Origin: Micromonospora narathiwatensis
Lineage (GTDB): Bacteria; Actinomycetota; Actinomycetes; Mycobacteriales; Micromonosporaceae
Direction: 5' to 3'
DNA length: 64,000 nucleotides
NCBI RefSeq assembly: GCF_900089605.1
Contig: NZ_LT594324.1
Location: 4,402,001 to 4,466,000 of the forward strand
The notes under the pieces are model-generated. The model saw only the letters and a list, made by a program, of their open reading frames with translations. It did no database searches and had not been told where the DNA came from. Shown in pieces: positions 16,452-25,799 of this stretch (positions are counted from its first letter, which is position 1; each line of letters opens with the position of its first letter). Made by a program: the position numbers and the translations under genes.

Positions 16452-17648
16452 TCAGGCCGCCTCGACCGGCTTGCGCCGGCTGACCACCCGCTCGTAGAGC
16501 CGTTCCAGGGCGCCGGCCGTCCGCTCCCAGGTGTAGCTGCACCGCACCCGGTCCACCGCCGCGTGCCCGTACGCGAACCGTCCGGCGTTGTCGGTCAGCA
16601 GCCGGCGCAGGGTCACCCCGAGGGCACGGACGTCCCCGGGCGGCACGAGTTTTCCGGTCACCTCGTCGACCACCGCGTCGGCGAGGCCGCCCATCGCGTA
16701 GCCGACCACCGGCACCCCGCAGGCCATCGCCTCCAGCGACACCCGACCCGCCGAGCAGTAGTGCGGCGTGCAGGCGACGACGTCGGCGGAGCGGTACCAG
16801 GTCGCCATCTGGTCGTGCGGGACGGCTCCGACCAGCGTCACCTGGTCGGCCACCCCGGTCCGTTCGGCCAGCTCACGCAGCCGGCGCGCCTCTCCGTGAT
16901 CGGCGAGCTGGGCGGCGGGCGGACCGCCGGCGATGATCAGCTCGGCGTCGCCGACCAGCCGCATCGCCCGGATCACGTCCTCCTGGCCGTGTCGGGGCGA
17001 GAGCCCGCCGACGGAGAGGATGCGGGCCCGCTGCTCCCGGGGTGCCGCCTCGCCGTCCGGGTGGAACTGCTCGGTGTCCACCCCGGTCGGCACCATCGCC
17101 ACCGAGCTGCGCTGGAGCCCCATCCGGGTCAGCTCGTCGACCTCGTCGTTGCACTGGGCGACCGCGATGTCCACCGCCCGGGTCAGCGCCCGCTCCAGCG
17201 GGATCCGCTCGCCCGGCCCGTCGTACCGCTGACCGAGGTGGCGCAGCTGCTCGACGCCGAGCGAGTGGAAGGTCTGCACGACCGGGATGTCCGTCTCGCG
17301 TACGGCGTTGGCGGCGGCCAGGCCGCCGATCCAGTAGTGCCCGTGCACCACCTCCGGCGTCCAGTCCCCGGACCACCGCTGTGCCAGCCAGCGGCCGAAC
17401 TCGGTCACGTACGGCACCAGTTCGGCGGTGGCCAGCGGGGCGGGCGGGCCGACCGGTGCTCGCTCCAACCGGTAGCCGTCCAGCTCGACCGACTCGGGCT
17501 GGTCCGGGTCGTCCCGCCGCTCGTGAACCCGGACGTCGTGGCCGCGTCCGGCGAGTTCGGCCGCCACCCGCGCGACGTGCTGGTAGGTACCGACGGTGGA
17601 GCCTTCGACGGACGGGCCGGCGTGTGCGCACACAAGGCCGACGCGCAT
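16452..17648 (-). CDS. Glycosyltransferase family 4
   Basis: 398 residues with a GT-B fold. N-terminal G-S-T-V-G-T-Y and H-G-H-Y-W-I-G-G are followed by the linker V-P-T-G-V-D-T-E-Q-F, then the C-terminal nucleotide-sugar motif S-L-E-A-M-A-C-G-V-P-V-V (the E-x7-E region). Such enzymes transfer hexoses from NDP-sugars; G-Y-A-M-G-G-L-A and the H-G-H-Y-W-I-G-G segment are typical of sucrose-synthase/MshA-like branches. It is not claimed as MshA itself. The ATG has GGAGG 6 nt upstream. A 14-bp palindrome lies about 20 bp upstream of the start. Confidence 0.85.
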   Translation of the reverse strand: MRVGLVCAHAGPSVEGSTVGTYQHVARVAAELAGRGHDVRVHERRDDPDQPESVELDGYRLERAPVGPPAPLATAELVPYVTEFGRWLAQRWSGDWTPEVVHGHYWIGGLAAANAVRETDIPVVQTFHSLGVEQLRHLGQRYDGPGERIPLERALTRAVDIAVAQCNDEVDELTRMGLQRSSVAMVPTGVDTEQFHPDGEAAPREQRARILSVGGLSPRHGQEDVIRAMRLVGDAELIIAGGPPAAQLADHGEARRLRELAERTGVADQVTLVGAVPHDQMATWYRSADVVACTPHYCSAGRVSLEAMACGVPVVGYAMGGLADAVVDEVTGKLVPPGDVRALGVTLRRLLTDNAGRFAYGHAAVDRVRCSYTWERTAGALERLYERVVSRRKPVEAA

Positions 17649-17668
17649 GGTGCACCTCCACGCGTTCT

Positions 17669-17682
17669 ATCCAGCGCTGGAT
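17669..17682. promoter_or_regulatory. 14-bp perfect palindrome upstream of the GT4 gene
   Basis: ATCCAGCGCTGGAT in the 192-bp space between the divergent GT4 and SDR genes. It is a possible operator; no regulator gene is adjacent, so the function is unproven. Confidence 0.35.
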
Positions 17683-17840
17683 CCTCCGGTCAGAGGGTCC
17701 CATTAACCCGGCTCCGGTGCGCCGAAACCTGGCAGATCGGAAGCCGCTCCGGGGCACCTGGCGGGACCGGTTGCCGGGCCGGCCGTGATCCGGGCGGACC
17801 CGGCCGCATGACCGGGCCGGGCCGGGGGTACCGGCGAGGA

Positions 17841-18833
17841 ATGCCTCTCACCCGCGCCCTCGGCGACGCCACCGTCGTGATCACCGGCGCCTCCAGCGGC
17901 ATCGGGGCGGCCACCGCGTACGCGCTCGCCCGGCGGGGCGCCGACGTGGTGCTGGCGGCCCGCACCGAGGAGGCGCTGCGCCAGGTCGCCGCGCGCTGCC
18001 GGAAGCTGGGCGGCCGGGCGCTGGTCGTACCCACCGACGTGACCGACCCGGAGGCGGTGGAGCGGCTCGCGGCGCGGGCGGCGGCGGAGTTCGGCCGGAT
18101 CGACGCCTGGATCAACAACGCCGCGGTGAGCGCGGTGGGGCTTTTCGACGAGATCCCGGTGACCGAGTTCCGCCGGGTGGTGGCGGTGAACCTGCTCGGC
18201 ACGGTGTACGGGACGAAGGCGGCGCTGCGCTGGCTCGACGCGGCCGGCGGCGGGGTCCTGGTCAACAACGCCTCCGTGCTGGCCGAGGTGGCCATGCCCT
18301 ACCAGTCGGCGTACAACGCGACCAAGCACGGCATCCGGGGGCTGGCCGACACGGTCCGGCAGGAGCTGCGCGTCACCGGGCGGAACAACATCTCCCTCTG
18401 CACCGTGCTGCCGTCGGCCGTCGACACCCCGTTCTTCCGGCACGCCGCCAACCACAGCGGCCGGGAGCTGACCCCGCCCCCGCCGGTCCACCCGCCGGAG
18501 GTGGTGGCCGAGACGATCGTGCGGCTGCTGCGCCGGCCCCGCCGGGAGGCGTACGCGGGCGGCGCGGCCCGGCTGCTCGGGCTCCAGTGGCGGCTGGCCC
18601 CGGCGCTGGTCGAACGGATGGCCGGCTGGTACACCGCCCGCACCCAGTTCGGCCCCGGCGTACGGCTGGACGCCACCGGCAACCTGTTCACGGCCGACGC
18701 GGCGGCGGAGCGGACCGGCGACTGGCGGGGGCGCCGCCGGCGACTGGTCCGGATGACGGCGTTCGGGCTGGCGGCGGGCACCGCGGTGGGCACGGTTGCC
18801 GCGTTCAGCCGGCGATCGCGGGTCGGCCGCTGA
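17841..18833 (+). CDS. Short-chain dehydrogenase/reductase
   Basis: 330 residues. Classical SDR: T-G-A-S-S-G-I-G cofactor loop (15-22), N-N-A (92-94), catalytic Ser145, Tyr158 and Lys162 (Y-N-A-T-K). Arg41 after the second strand suggests NADP preference. The last 80 residues extend beyond the core and end in a hydrophobic Ala/Gly-rich helix plus a basic tail, so the protein may touch the membrane. The substrate is unknown. The ATG at 17841 has GAGG only 2 nt upstream; an in-frame ATG at 17808 is the alternative start. Confidence 0.85.
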   Translation: MPLTRALGDATVVITGASSGIGAATAYALARRGADVVLAARTEEALRQVAARCRKLGGRALVVPTDVTDPEAVERLAARAAAEFGRIDAWINNAAVSAVGLFDEIPVTEFRRVVAVNLLGTVYGTKAALRWLDAAGGGVLVNNASVLAEVAMPYQSAYNATKHGIRGLADTVRQELRVTGRNNISLCTVLPSAVDTPFFRHAANHSGRELTPPPPVHPPEVVAETIVRLLRRPRREAYAGGAARLLGLQWRLAPALVERMAGWYTARTQFGPGVRLDATGNLFTADAAAERTGDWRGRRRRLVRMTAFGLAAGTAVGTVAAFSRRSRVGR

Positions 18834-18892
18834 TGCGGCGCGCCGACCGGCCGGATGCGCCGACCGGAGCGGGCGGGCACAATGGGCCGATC

Positions 18893-19675
18893 ATGCCGAC
18901 GGAGCTGCGCTGCCTGGTGGAGACGGACGAGTCGTCCCCGGTCGTCAGGCTGACCGGCGTACTCGACCGGGCCGGCGTCGACGGCGTCCGCGACGCGCTC
19001 CTCGCCCGGCTGTGGCGGCGGCCCGGTCCGGTGATCGTCGACCTCTCCGCGGTCCGGATCGCCGACCCCGAGGCCCGGACCGTCGTCGACGACGTACGCC
19101 GTGCGGTGGCCGAGTGGCCCGCCACCGGGCTGCTGGTGCTCGACCCGCCCGGTCCCGTCGACCCCGGCGCCCCGGCCGACCCGTCCGGTCCCGTCGAACC
19201 GGACGCCCCGGTCTTCCCGTCCCTGGACCGGGCGCGGGCCGCGCTGGCCGGCGCGCCGCCGACGGCCGTGCTGACCGCCGACCTGCCGCCCGTGGCGGTC
19301 GCGGCCCGGGAGGCACGGGCGCTGGTCACCGACGGCTGCGTCCGGTGGGGCGTGCCGGAGCTGGTCGAGCCGGCCTGCATCGCGGTCACCGAGATGGTCA
19401 ACAACGTGGTCGCCCACGCCGGGACGCCGATGACCGTCCGGGTGGCCCCACGGGACGACGACGCCCGGTCGCCGCGCGGCCTGCGCCTGGCCGTCCGCGA
19501 CGGGTCCACCCGACCGCCCGCGTACGCCGGGCTGGCCCCGCTCACCTCGATCGGCGGGCGCGGGCTGCTGCTCATCGACACGGTCGCCCGGCGTTGGGGC
19601 AGCACTCCGCTGCCGGACGGCAAGGTCGTCTGGTGCGTGCTGCACGCCGAGGACGAGGCCGCCCGCCGGGGTTGA
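18893..19675 (+). CDS. STAS-like plus HATPase_c fusion (anti-sigma/antagonist type regulator)
   Basis: 260 residues in two parts. The first (about 1-85) resembles a STAS domain, with V-V-R-L-T-G-V-L-D and V-I-V-D-L-S-A-V-R-I-A-D. A Pro-rich linker follows (about 88-115). The second (about 125-250) is a GHKL ATPase of the RsbW/SpoIIAB type, with the N-box E-M-V-N-N-V-V-A-H and the G2 box G-G-R-G-L-L-L-I-D. The usual D-x-G-x-G is reduced to R-D-G-S. Partner switching between such domains normally involves two proteins; here they are joined. The phospho-acceptor Ser of STAS is not obvious (position near D-P-E-A). The target sigma factor is unknown. Confidence 0.72.
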   Translation: MPTELRCLVETDESSPVVRLTGVLDRAGVDGVRDALLARLWRRPGPVIVDLSAVRIADPEARTVVDDVRRAVAEWPATGLLVLDPPGPVDPGAPADPSGPVEPDAPVFPSLDRARAALAGAPPTAVLTADLPPVAVAAREARALVTDGCVRWGVPELVEPACIAVTEMVNNVVAHAGTPMTVRVAPRDDDARSPRGLRLAVRDGSTRPPAYAGLAPLTSIGGRGLLLIDTVARRWGSTPLPDGKVVWCVLHAEDEAARRG

Positions 19676-19787
19676 CCCGTGGCCCGGACCCCGGGCCGCC
19701 ACGGATTCGGCAGGTTTCCGACCGTTCCTCCCGATCCACCCCGCCGGACCCGGTTAGCCCGGTCAGCTCGGCGGGTAGTGACCGGTC

Positions 19788-20363
19788 ATGCGCGACGACG
19801 ACTACCCCACCCCCGTGTCCGACCCGGAGGCGGAGGGCCTGCCCGACACCGCCGACGACGACTCCACGGCCCGCGACGACGTGCTGACCGGACGGGAGGC
19901 GGACGGCCCTGAGCCGGCCCAGCTTCCGGCCGACCGCGACCCGGTGGCGGTGGACCACTTCGGGACCACCGCCGAGGAGCAGCTCGATGGCGAGTCGCTG
20001 GACTACAAGCTCCAGCGGGAGGCGTACGAGCGGCCGGTCGACGATCCGCTCGCCGGCGCGGTCGACCCGGGCATCGCCGCCGAGGCGGACAGCGAGGAGG
20101 CCGCCGCGCAGGCCCAGTTCGACGCGGACGTGATCGACCCGGGCCCGACCTCCGACCCGCACTCGGCGATCTCCCTCTACGACCACGGCCAGCTCGGTGC
20201 CGTCGCGGACCGCCAGGTCGGCCGGCTGGTCGAGCCGGACGAGGGCGCGCACACCGACCAGGAGACCGACAACATCGGGTACGACGCCGGTGCGGCCGGG
20301 GGCGGCGCGACCGCCGAGGAACTGGCCGTGCACGAGACCCGCCCGCCCGAGGCGACGCCCTGA
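19788..20363 (+). CDS. DUF5709 acidic protein
   Basis: 191 residues, strongly acidic, with no signal peptide or membrane helix and low predicted order at the N-terminus. Motifs such as D-Y-P-T-P-V-S-D-P-E-A-E-G, G-E-S-L-D-Y-K-L-Q-R-E and D-Q-E-T-D-N-I-G-Y-D fit the actinobacterial DUF5709 family. The function is unknown. It ends 8 nt before the convergent response-regulator gene. Confidence 0.75.
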   Translation: MRDDDYPTPVSDPEAEGLPDTADDDSTARDDVLTGREADGPEPAQLPADRDPVAVDHFGTTAEEQLDGESLDYKLQREAYERPVDDPLAGAVDPGIAAEADSEEAAAQAQFDADVIDPGPTSDPHSAISLYDHGQLGAVADRQVGRLVEPDEGAHTDQETDNIGYDAGAAGGGATAEELAVHETRPPEATP

Positions 20364-20370
20364 CGGCCGG

Positions 20371-21024
20371 TCAGCCGTCCAGGCCCCGCTCGATGGCGTA
20401 CCGGGTCAGCTCGACCCGGTTGTGGAGCTGGAGCTTGCCGAGCGTGTTCTGCACATGGTTCTGCACCGTCCGGTGGGAGAGCCCCAGCCGCTCGGCGATC
20501 TGCTTGTACGACAGGCCCTTCGCCACCAGCCGCAGCACCTCGGTCTCCCGCTCGGTGAGCCGGGGGGCCGCGTCGTGGACGGTGGCCGGCCCGGCCGCCA
20601 GCCGCCGGTACTCCCCCAGCACCAGCCCGGCCAGCCCGGGCGTGAAGACCGGCTCACCGGCCGCCGTGCGGCGCACCGCGTCCAGGAACTCGGCCGGGGC
20701 GGCCGACTTGACCAGATAACCCGTGGCACCGGCCTTCACCGCGTCCAGCACGCTCTGCGGCTCGCCGCTGGCCGACAGCATCAGCACCCGCACCTCGGGC
20801 AGCACGGCGCGCAGCCCACGGATCACCTCGACGCCGGAGACGTCCGGCAGTTGCAGGTCGAGCACGACCACGTCCGGGCGGGCCGCCGCGGCCACCCGGA
20901 CGGCCTGCCGCCCCTCCCCGCTGGTCGCCACCACCAGGTGCCCGGCCTCGGTGAGGTCGCGGGCCACCCCCTCCCGCCACATCGGGTGGTCGTCGACCAC
21001 CATCACCCGTACGCCGGTGCTCAT
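20371..21024 (-). CDS. NarL/LuxR-family response regulator
   Basis: 217 residues. Receiver domain with acidic pocket D-D (10-11), phospho-acceptor Asp56 (V-V-L-D-L-Q-L-P) and switch Lys in Y-L-V-K. The LuxR helix-turn-helix is at about 150-205 (L-T-E-R-E-T-E-V-L-R-L-V, then S-H-R-T-V-Q-N-H-V). The ATG overlaps the stop of the kinase gene (ATGA), so the pair is translationally coupled and surely cognate. Target genes are unknown. Confidence 0.93.
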   Translation of the reverse strand: MSTGVRVMVVDDHPMWREGVARDLTEAGHLVVATSGEGRQAVRVAAAARPDVVVLDLQLPDVSGVEVIRGLRAVLPEVRVLMLSASGEPQSVLDAVKAGATGYLVKSAAPAEFLDAVRRTAAGEPVFTPGLAGLVLGEYRRLAAGPATVHDAAPRLTERETEVLRLVAKGLSYKQIAERLGLSHRTVQNHVQNTLGKLQLHNRVELTRYAIERGLDG

Positions 21025-22145
21025 CGGCCGCTCCTCGGTACGCTCAGCTCGATCTCCGTGCCCGCGCCGGGGGCGGAGACGATCCGCACCGCGCCGCCCA
21101 GGTCGGCGACCCGGCCGCGCATCGACTGCGCCACCCCGAGCCGGCCCTGCGCCGCCGCCTCGGCCAGCCGCCCCTCCGGGATTCCCGGGCCCTCGTCGCG
21201 TACCGAGACGGTCACCGTCTCCCCCTCGTCCTCGATCAGCACCCAGGCCCGCCCGCCGGCGTGCCGGGCCACGTTGTCCAGCGCCGCCCCGACCGCGGCG
21301 GCCAGCCCGTCGGCCACCCGGGCGGGCAGCGGCACCGGGGTGGCCGGCGCGGCGACCGCGACGTTCGCCGAGGCGTACCGGTCGAGCAGGTCGCGCAGGT
21401 CGCGGATGCCCTCGTCGTCGGCCGGCGCGGTCCCGGCGCGGCCGATCAGGGCGCGCAGCGCGGCCTCCTGCTCACCGGCCAGCCGGGCCAGCTCGCCCGC
21501 CTCGCCGTCCAGGTGCGCGCCGCGCCGCTGCACCAGCGCCAGCACCTGGAGCACCGAGTCGTGGATGTCCCGGGCCAGCCGCTCCCGCTCCCGGGTGGCC
21601 GCCTCCAGCTCCACCGCCCGTTGCAGCCGCTGCTCGGCGGTGACGGCCAGCCGGGCGACGTGCCCGACCACCACCCCGGCGAGCAGCATCAGGATCACCC
21701 CGGTGAGCGAGGACTGGCTGATCCGTTCCCGGGTGGCCAGGTCGGCCCCGCCGAGCACCAGCGCGGCGACCGCGCCGCGTCGCCGGCCGCCGGAGACCGC
21801 CCAGGCCAGCACCGGGCCGGCCAGCCAGGCGACGGTCAGGGTGGGCACGCCGGCGGCGAGCGCCGCGCGTCCCACCACCCACGGGGTGGCCACCATGATC
21901 GCCAGGACCACGCCGAGGTCGGCCAGGAGGAGCGGCCAGCGCCGCCCGGCCGGGCGCGCGTAGCCGGCCGCGGTCACCCCGGTCCAGGCCAGCATCGCCA
22001 GGAGTACGCCGCCGGCGGCGACCGGGTGCGCGTACCGGTGGGCGTCGCGGAGCACCAGCAGCCCGACGTACGCCAGCGAGGCGAACCGGAACACCGCGAT
22101 CGACCGCCAGAGCGGGACCTCCAGGCCACCCGGAGACGACGGCAT
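21021..22145 (-). CDS. Membrane sensor histidine kinase (HisKA_3, MacS-like)
   Basis: 374 residues from the ATG at 22145 (an in-frame ATG at 22157 is the other option; neither has a clear ribosome site). The first 170 residues hold about five or six membrane helices. The dimerisation motif E-R-E-R-L-A-R-D-I-H-D-S-V-L-Q gives the phospho-His. The ATPase N-box is A-A-L-D-N-V-A-R-H-A, the G1 box D-E-G-P-G-I, and it ends in G-A-G-T-E-I. The layout matches the actinobacterial MacS family. It senses an unknown signal for the coupled LuxR regulator, and is divergent from the RsbW-like gene. Confidence 0.88.
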   Translation of the reverse strand: MPSSPGGLEVPLWRSIAVFRFASLAYVGLLVLRDAHRYAHPVAAGGVLLAMLAWTGVTAAGYARPAGRRWPLLLADLGVVLAIMVATPWVVGRAALAAGVPTLTVAWLAGPVLAWAVSGGRRRGAVAALVLGGADLATRERISQSSLTGVILMLLAGVVVGHVARLAVTAEQRLQRAVELEAATRERERLARDIHDSVLQVLALVQRRGAHLDGEAGELARLAGEQEAALRALIGRAGTAPADDEGIRDLRDLLDRYASANVAVAAPATPVPLPARVADGLAAAVGAALDNVARHAGGRAWVLIEDEGETVTVSVRDEGPGIPEGRLAEAAAQGRLGVAQSMRGRVADLGGAVRIVSAPGAGTEIELSVPRSGR

Positions 22146-22260
22146 GCGCGACACCATGTCACAGTCGGCGGCGGATGGCGTGACGGGTGCGGCCCGGGAA
22201 ACCCTGACGTACGGTGGAAATGCCGCGAAAATCACCGAGATGCACCGCCGGGACGGGGCC

Positions 22261-22728
22261 ATGACGAACGCAGATCCCCCCGCACCGCGTACGGTTGTGC
22301 CCATCGAACCTTCCCTCCTCTTCGCCGAGGCCTTCGATCAGGCCCAGGTGACCGAGTTACGGCACTCGGTCACCTCCTGTGCGCACGCCGCGGGGCTGCG
22401 TGGCCAGCGGCTGGACGACTTCGTGCTGGCGGTCAACGAGCTGATCACCAACGCCGTCCGGCACGGCGGCGGCCAGGGCTGGCTGCGGCTGTGGCGCCAG
22501 GCCGGGGAGCTGGTCTGCGAGGTCGCCGACCACGGTCACGGGATCAGCGCCCACCGGCTCAGCGACCGCAACCGGCCCGCACCGGACACCGCCGGCGGCT
22601 GGGGCCTCTGGCTGGCCAGGGAGCTGAGCGACACCATGGTGGTGGACACCGGCGACGCGGGCACGACCGTACGGATCAGCGCGGCACTCGGTCTTCCCGA
22701 GCAGAGCCGCGGGCAGCGCGCCGAATAG
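22261..22728 (+). CDS. RsbW-like ATP-binding protein (HATPase_c_2)
   Basis: 155 residues, a stand-alone GHKL domain: the N-box V-N-E-L-I-T-N-A-V-R-H near residue 60, the G1 box D-H-G-H-G-I, and the G2 box G-G-W-G-L-W-L-A-R-E-L. Such proteins act as anti-sigma kinases or in partner switching. The ATG at 22261 is chosen; an ATG at 22240 in frame is also possible. It lies close to the STAS-ATPase fusion about 3 kb upstream, but a functional link is only a guess. Confidence 0.82.
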   Translation: MTNADPPAPRTVVPIEPSLLFAEAFDQAQVTELRHSVTSCAHAAGLRGQRLDDFVLAVNELITNAVRHGGGQGWLRLWRQAGELVCEVADHGHGISAHRLSDRNRPAPDTAGGWGLWLARELSDTMVVDTGDAGTTVRISAALGLPEQSRGQRAE

Positions 22729-22786
22729 GCCGGCCGCCCGGGCGGGAGTTGACGCGCGCACCGGCACGGTCTCCGCGCCGATCCCG

Positions 22787-23725
22787 TCAGGCGAAGAGGG
22801 CGCTCACCGACTCGCCGTTGTGGATCCGCCGCATCGCCTCGGCCAGGGCCGGCGCCACCGAGAGCACCGCCAGCTTCGGCACCCGCTTCTCCGCCGGGAT
22901 CGGCACCGTGTTGGTGCAGACGATCTCCAGCACCCCCTCCTGCTCGCCCAGCCGCTCCAGCGCGCCGCTGGAGAACAGGCCGTGGGTGCAGGCCAGCCGG
23001 ATCGACCGGACCTTACGCTCGCGCAGGTGGGCCATCAGCTCGATCACCGTGCTGCCCTTGGCGATCTCGTCGTCGAGCACGATGACGTCCCGGTCCGCCA
23101 CGTCGCCGATCACCGTACTGATCTTGACCCGGTCGTCGCTGAACCGCTGCTTCGCCCCCGCCGCGACCGGCGTGCCGAGCATCCGGGCGAACGCGGCGGC
23201 CTCCTTGGCGTTGCCCAGGTCCGGCGAGACCACCACCGCGTTGCTCAGGTCGTACCCCTGGAAGTGGGCGGCCAGCTCGCGCAGCGCGTGCAGGTGGTCC
23301 ACCGGAACGCTGAAGAAGCCGTGCACCTGCGGCGAGTGCAGGGTCAGCGCCAGCACCCGGTCCGCCCCGGCCGAGGTGAGCAGGTCGGCCACCAGCCGGC
23401 CGCCGATGGAGATGCGCGGCGCGTCCTTCTTGTCCGACCGGGCGTACGCGTAGTGCGGCAGCACGACGGTGATCCGCCCGGCCGACGCGCCGCGCGCCGC
23501 GTCGATCATGAGCAGCAGCTCGACCAGGTGCTCCTGCACCGGCGGCACCAGCGGCTGGATGAGGAAGACGTCGCGTTCCCGGCAGTTCGCCTGTAACTGC
23601 ACCTCCAGGCAGTCGTTGGCGAACCGGGACACCCGTACCGGGTGCAGCGGAACGTCGAGGTGGGCGCAGATCTCGGCGGCGAGGTCCGGGTGGGCGGTCC
23701 CGCTGAACACGGCAATGTCACGCAC
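22787..23725 (-). CDS. prs: Ribose-phosphate pyrophosphokinase, divergent PRPP loop
   Basis: 312 residues, normal length. N-terminal F-S-G-T-A-H-P-D and the flexible-loop region [10 protein letters not shown] identify a PRPP synthetase. The PRPP-binding signature, usually D-D-M-I-D-T-G-G-T, reads D-D-E-I-A-K-G-S-T, and the catalytic-loop Arg/Gln pattern is also altered. It may therefore be a paralogue with changed regulation or substrate rather than the main housekeeping enzyme. GTG start; TACGAT lies 8 nt upstream (23733-23738), suggesting a very short leader. Divergent from glpK. Confidence 0.82.
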   Translation of the reverse strand: MRDIAVFSGTAHPDLAAEICAHLDVPLHPVRVSRFANDCLEVQLQANCRERDVFLIQPLVPPVQEHLVELLLMIDAARGASAGRITVVLPHYAYARSDKKDAPRISIGGRLVADLLTSAGADRVLALTLHSPQVHGFFSVPVDHLHALRELAAHFQGYDLSNAVVVSPDLGNAKEAAAFARMLGTPVAAGAKQRFSDDRVKISTVIGDVADRDVIVLDDEIAKGSTVIELMAHLRERKVRSIRLACTHGLFSSGALERLGEQEGVLEIVCTNTVPIPAEKRVPKLAVLSVAPALAEAMRRIHNGESVSALFA

Positions 23726-23791
23726 GCCTGCCGATCGTACGGGTCCGGCGCGGGGCGGGCGACGGACGATCCCGGCGGGTACGGTGCTGCC

Positions 23792-25276
23792 GTGACCGGA
23801 GAATTCGTCGCCGCCATCGACCAGGGCACCACCTCGTCGCGGTGCATCGTCTTCGACCGGGCCGGGGCGGTCGTCTCCGTCGCCCAGCGCGAGCATCGAC
23901 AGCACTTCCCGCAGCCCGGCTGGGTCGAGCACGACGCCGAGGAGATCTGGGCGAACGTCCAGCAGGTGGTGCGGGAGGCCCTGGCCGCCGCCGGCATCGG
24001 GCCGGACGGGCTGGCCGCCGTCGGCATCACCAACCAGCGGGAGACCACCGTGGTCTGGGACCGGGCCACCGGCCGCCCGGTCGCCAACGCCATCGTCTGG
24101 CAGGACACCCGCACCGGCCCGCTGCTGCGCGAGCTGGCCGAGGCGTACGACGAGGAGCGGCTGCGGGCCCGCACCGGCCTCACCCTGGCCACCTACTTCG
24201 CCGGGCCGAAGCTGCGCTGGCTGCTCGACCACGTCGACGGGCTGCGCGAGCGGGCCGAGCGGGGCGAGGTCCTGTTCGGCACGATCGACAGCTGGTTGAT
24301 CTGGAAGCTGACCGGCCGGCACGTCACCGACGTGACCAACGCCAGCCGGACGATGCTGATGGACCTGGAGACCCTGGACTGGGACCCGGAGCTGCTCGAC
24401 GCGATGCGGGTGCCGGCCGCCATGCTGCCGGAGATCCGCTGCTCGGCGGAGGTCTACGGCACCGCCGACGGAGTGCTCGCCGGGGTGCCGGTGGCCAGCG
24501 CGCTCGGCGACCAGCAGGCCGCCCTCTTCGGACAGACCTGCTTCCAGCCCGGCGAGGCCAAGTGCACCTACGGCACCGGCAGCTTCCTGCTGCTCAACAC
24601 CGGCGCCAGCCCGGTCACCTCCCGGCACGGGCTGCTCACCACCGTGGCGTACCGGATCGCCGGCCAGCCGGCCGTGTACGCCCTGGAAGGGGCGATCGCG
24701 GTCACCGGCTCGCTGGTCCAGTGGCTGCGGGACAACCTCGGCCTGATCTCCACCGCCCCGCAGATCGAGGAGCTGGCCCGCACGGTGGACGACAACGGCG
24801 GCTGCTACGTGGTGCCGGCCTTCTCCGGGCTCTTCGCGCCGTACTGGCGCAGCGACGCCCGAGGCGTGATCGCCGGGCTGACCGGCTACATCACCAAGGG
24901 GCACCTGGCCCGGGCGGTGCTGGAGGCGTCCGGCTGGCAGACCCGCGAGGTGATCGACGCGATGAACGCGGACTCCGACGTGACGCTCCACCGGCTGCGG
25001 GTGGACGGCGGGATGACCGCCAACGCCCTGCTGATGCAGTTCCTCGCCGACGTGCTCGACGTGCCGGTGGTCCGTCCCCGGATCACCGAGACCACCAGCC
25101 TCGGCGCCGCGTACGCGGCCGGCCTGGCGGTCGGGTTCTGGCCGGACCTGACCACCCTGCGCGAGCATTGGCGCGCCGACGCGCAGTGGACGCCGCAGAT
25201 GGACCCGGCGCTGCGCGACCGGGAGCTGCGCAACTGGCGCAAGGCCGTGCAGCGCACCCTCGACTGGGTGGAGTGA
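23792..25276 (+). CDS. glpK: Glycerol kinase
   Basis: 494 residues, the family size. ATP loop D-Q-G-T-T-S-S-R at 8-15, glycerol-site motifs I-T-N-Q-R-E-T and W-Q-D-T-R, then [12 protein letters not shown] and G-T-G-S-F-L-L, and near the end D-G-G-M-T-A-N and [10 protein letters not shown]. It makes sn-glycerol-3-phosphate from glycerol and ATP. No glpF or glpD accompanies it. The GTG lies 6 nt after TACGGT (23780-23785), so the message is probably leaderless. Divergent from prs with only 66 bp between. Confidence 0.95.
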   Translation: MTGEFVAAIDQGTTSSRCIVFDRAGAVVSVAQREHRQHFPQPGWVEHDAEEIWANVQQVVREALAAAGIGPDGLAAVGITNQRETTVVWDRATGRPVANAIVWQDTRTGPLLRELAEAYDEERLRARTGLTLATYFAGPKLRWLLDHVDGLRERAERGEVLFGTIDSWLIWKLTGRHVTDVTNASRTMLMDLETLDWDPELLDAMRVPAAMLPEIRCSAEVYGTADGVLAGVPVASALGDQQAALFGQTCFQPGEAKCTYGTGSFLLLNTGASPVTSRHGLLTTVAYRIAGQPAVYALEGAIAVTGSLVQWLRDNLGLISTAPQIEELARTVDDNGGCYVVPAFSGLFAPYWRSDARGVIAGLTGYITKGHLARAVLEASGWQTREVIDAMNADSDVTLHRLRVDGGMTANALLMQFLADVLDVPVVRPRITETTSLGAAYAAGLAVGFWPDLTTLREHWRADAQWTPQMDPALRDRELRNWRKAVQRTLDWVE

Positions 25277-25322
25277 CCGCACGCGGTTCGCCGCAGGACG
25301 GTTCGACCGAACGGAGAGACAG

Positions 25323-25745
25323 ATGGCCATGCCCCTGCTGTTGCTACTCGTCATGTCCGGCCTCGGGCTGGTCGGGATCGGCTACGGGACCGTCCGGTTC
25401 TGGCGCGACCGACGCCTGCTGCGCGCGGGCCACCGGGTGCCCGGCGAGGTGGTCGACCTGCTGGTCAACAAGGTCAAGAGCGGTGAGATCTACACGCCCG
25501 TGGTGCGCTTCCACACCGCCGACGGGACGCCGGTCACCTCGTCGCCGGGTCGGTGGCGCCAGGCCCCCTTCACACCGGACGGCAAGCCGGTCACCGTGGT
25601 CTACGACCCCTCCCGACCGTCGCGGGTCCTGGTCGTCCCCGATGGAGGCACCGGCACCCAGTCCGTGGTCATCCCGTTCGTCACGCTGCTGGCGGTGAGT
25701 GCCGCCGTGGCGATCGGCGGGGTGTACGTCTTCCGCACCTTCTGA
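25323..25745 (+). CDS. DUF3592 membrane protein
   Basis: 140 residues: one hydrophobic helix at about 4-24, an extracytoplasmic or cytoplasmic beta-rich segment with Y-T-P-V-V-R-F and V-T-V-V-Y-D-P-S-R-P, then a second helix near the C-terminus. That is the DUF3592 layout. GGAGAGA precedes the ATG. It follows glpK by 46 nt and may be co-transcribed. Function unknown. Confidence 0.75.
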   Translation: MAMPLLLLLVMSGLGLVGIGYGTVRFWRDRRLLRAGHRVPGEVVDLLVNKVKSGEIYTPVVRFHTADGTPVTSSPGRWRQAPFTPDGKPVTVVYDPSRPSRVLVVPDGGTGTQSVVIPFVTLLAVSAAVAIGGVYVFRTF

Positions 25746-25766
25746 GCGCCCGGGCGCCACGGGCGC
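25746..25766. terminator. Short hairpin terminator
   Basis: 7-bp stem GCGCCCG / CGGGCGC with a 7-nt loop between convergent genes. Confidence 0.4.
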
Positions 25767-25799
25767 GGTCGCGCGGCGACCCTGAGGCGGGCTCGGGCG

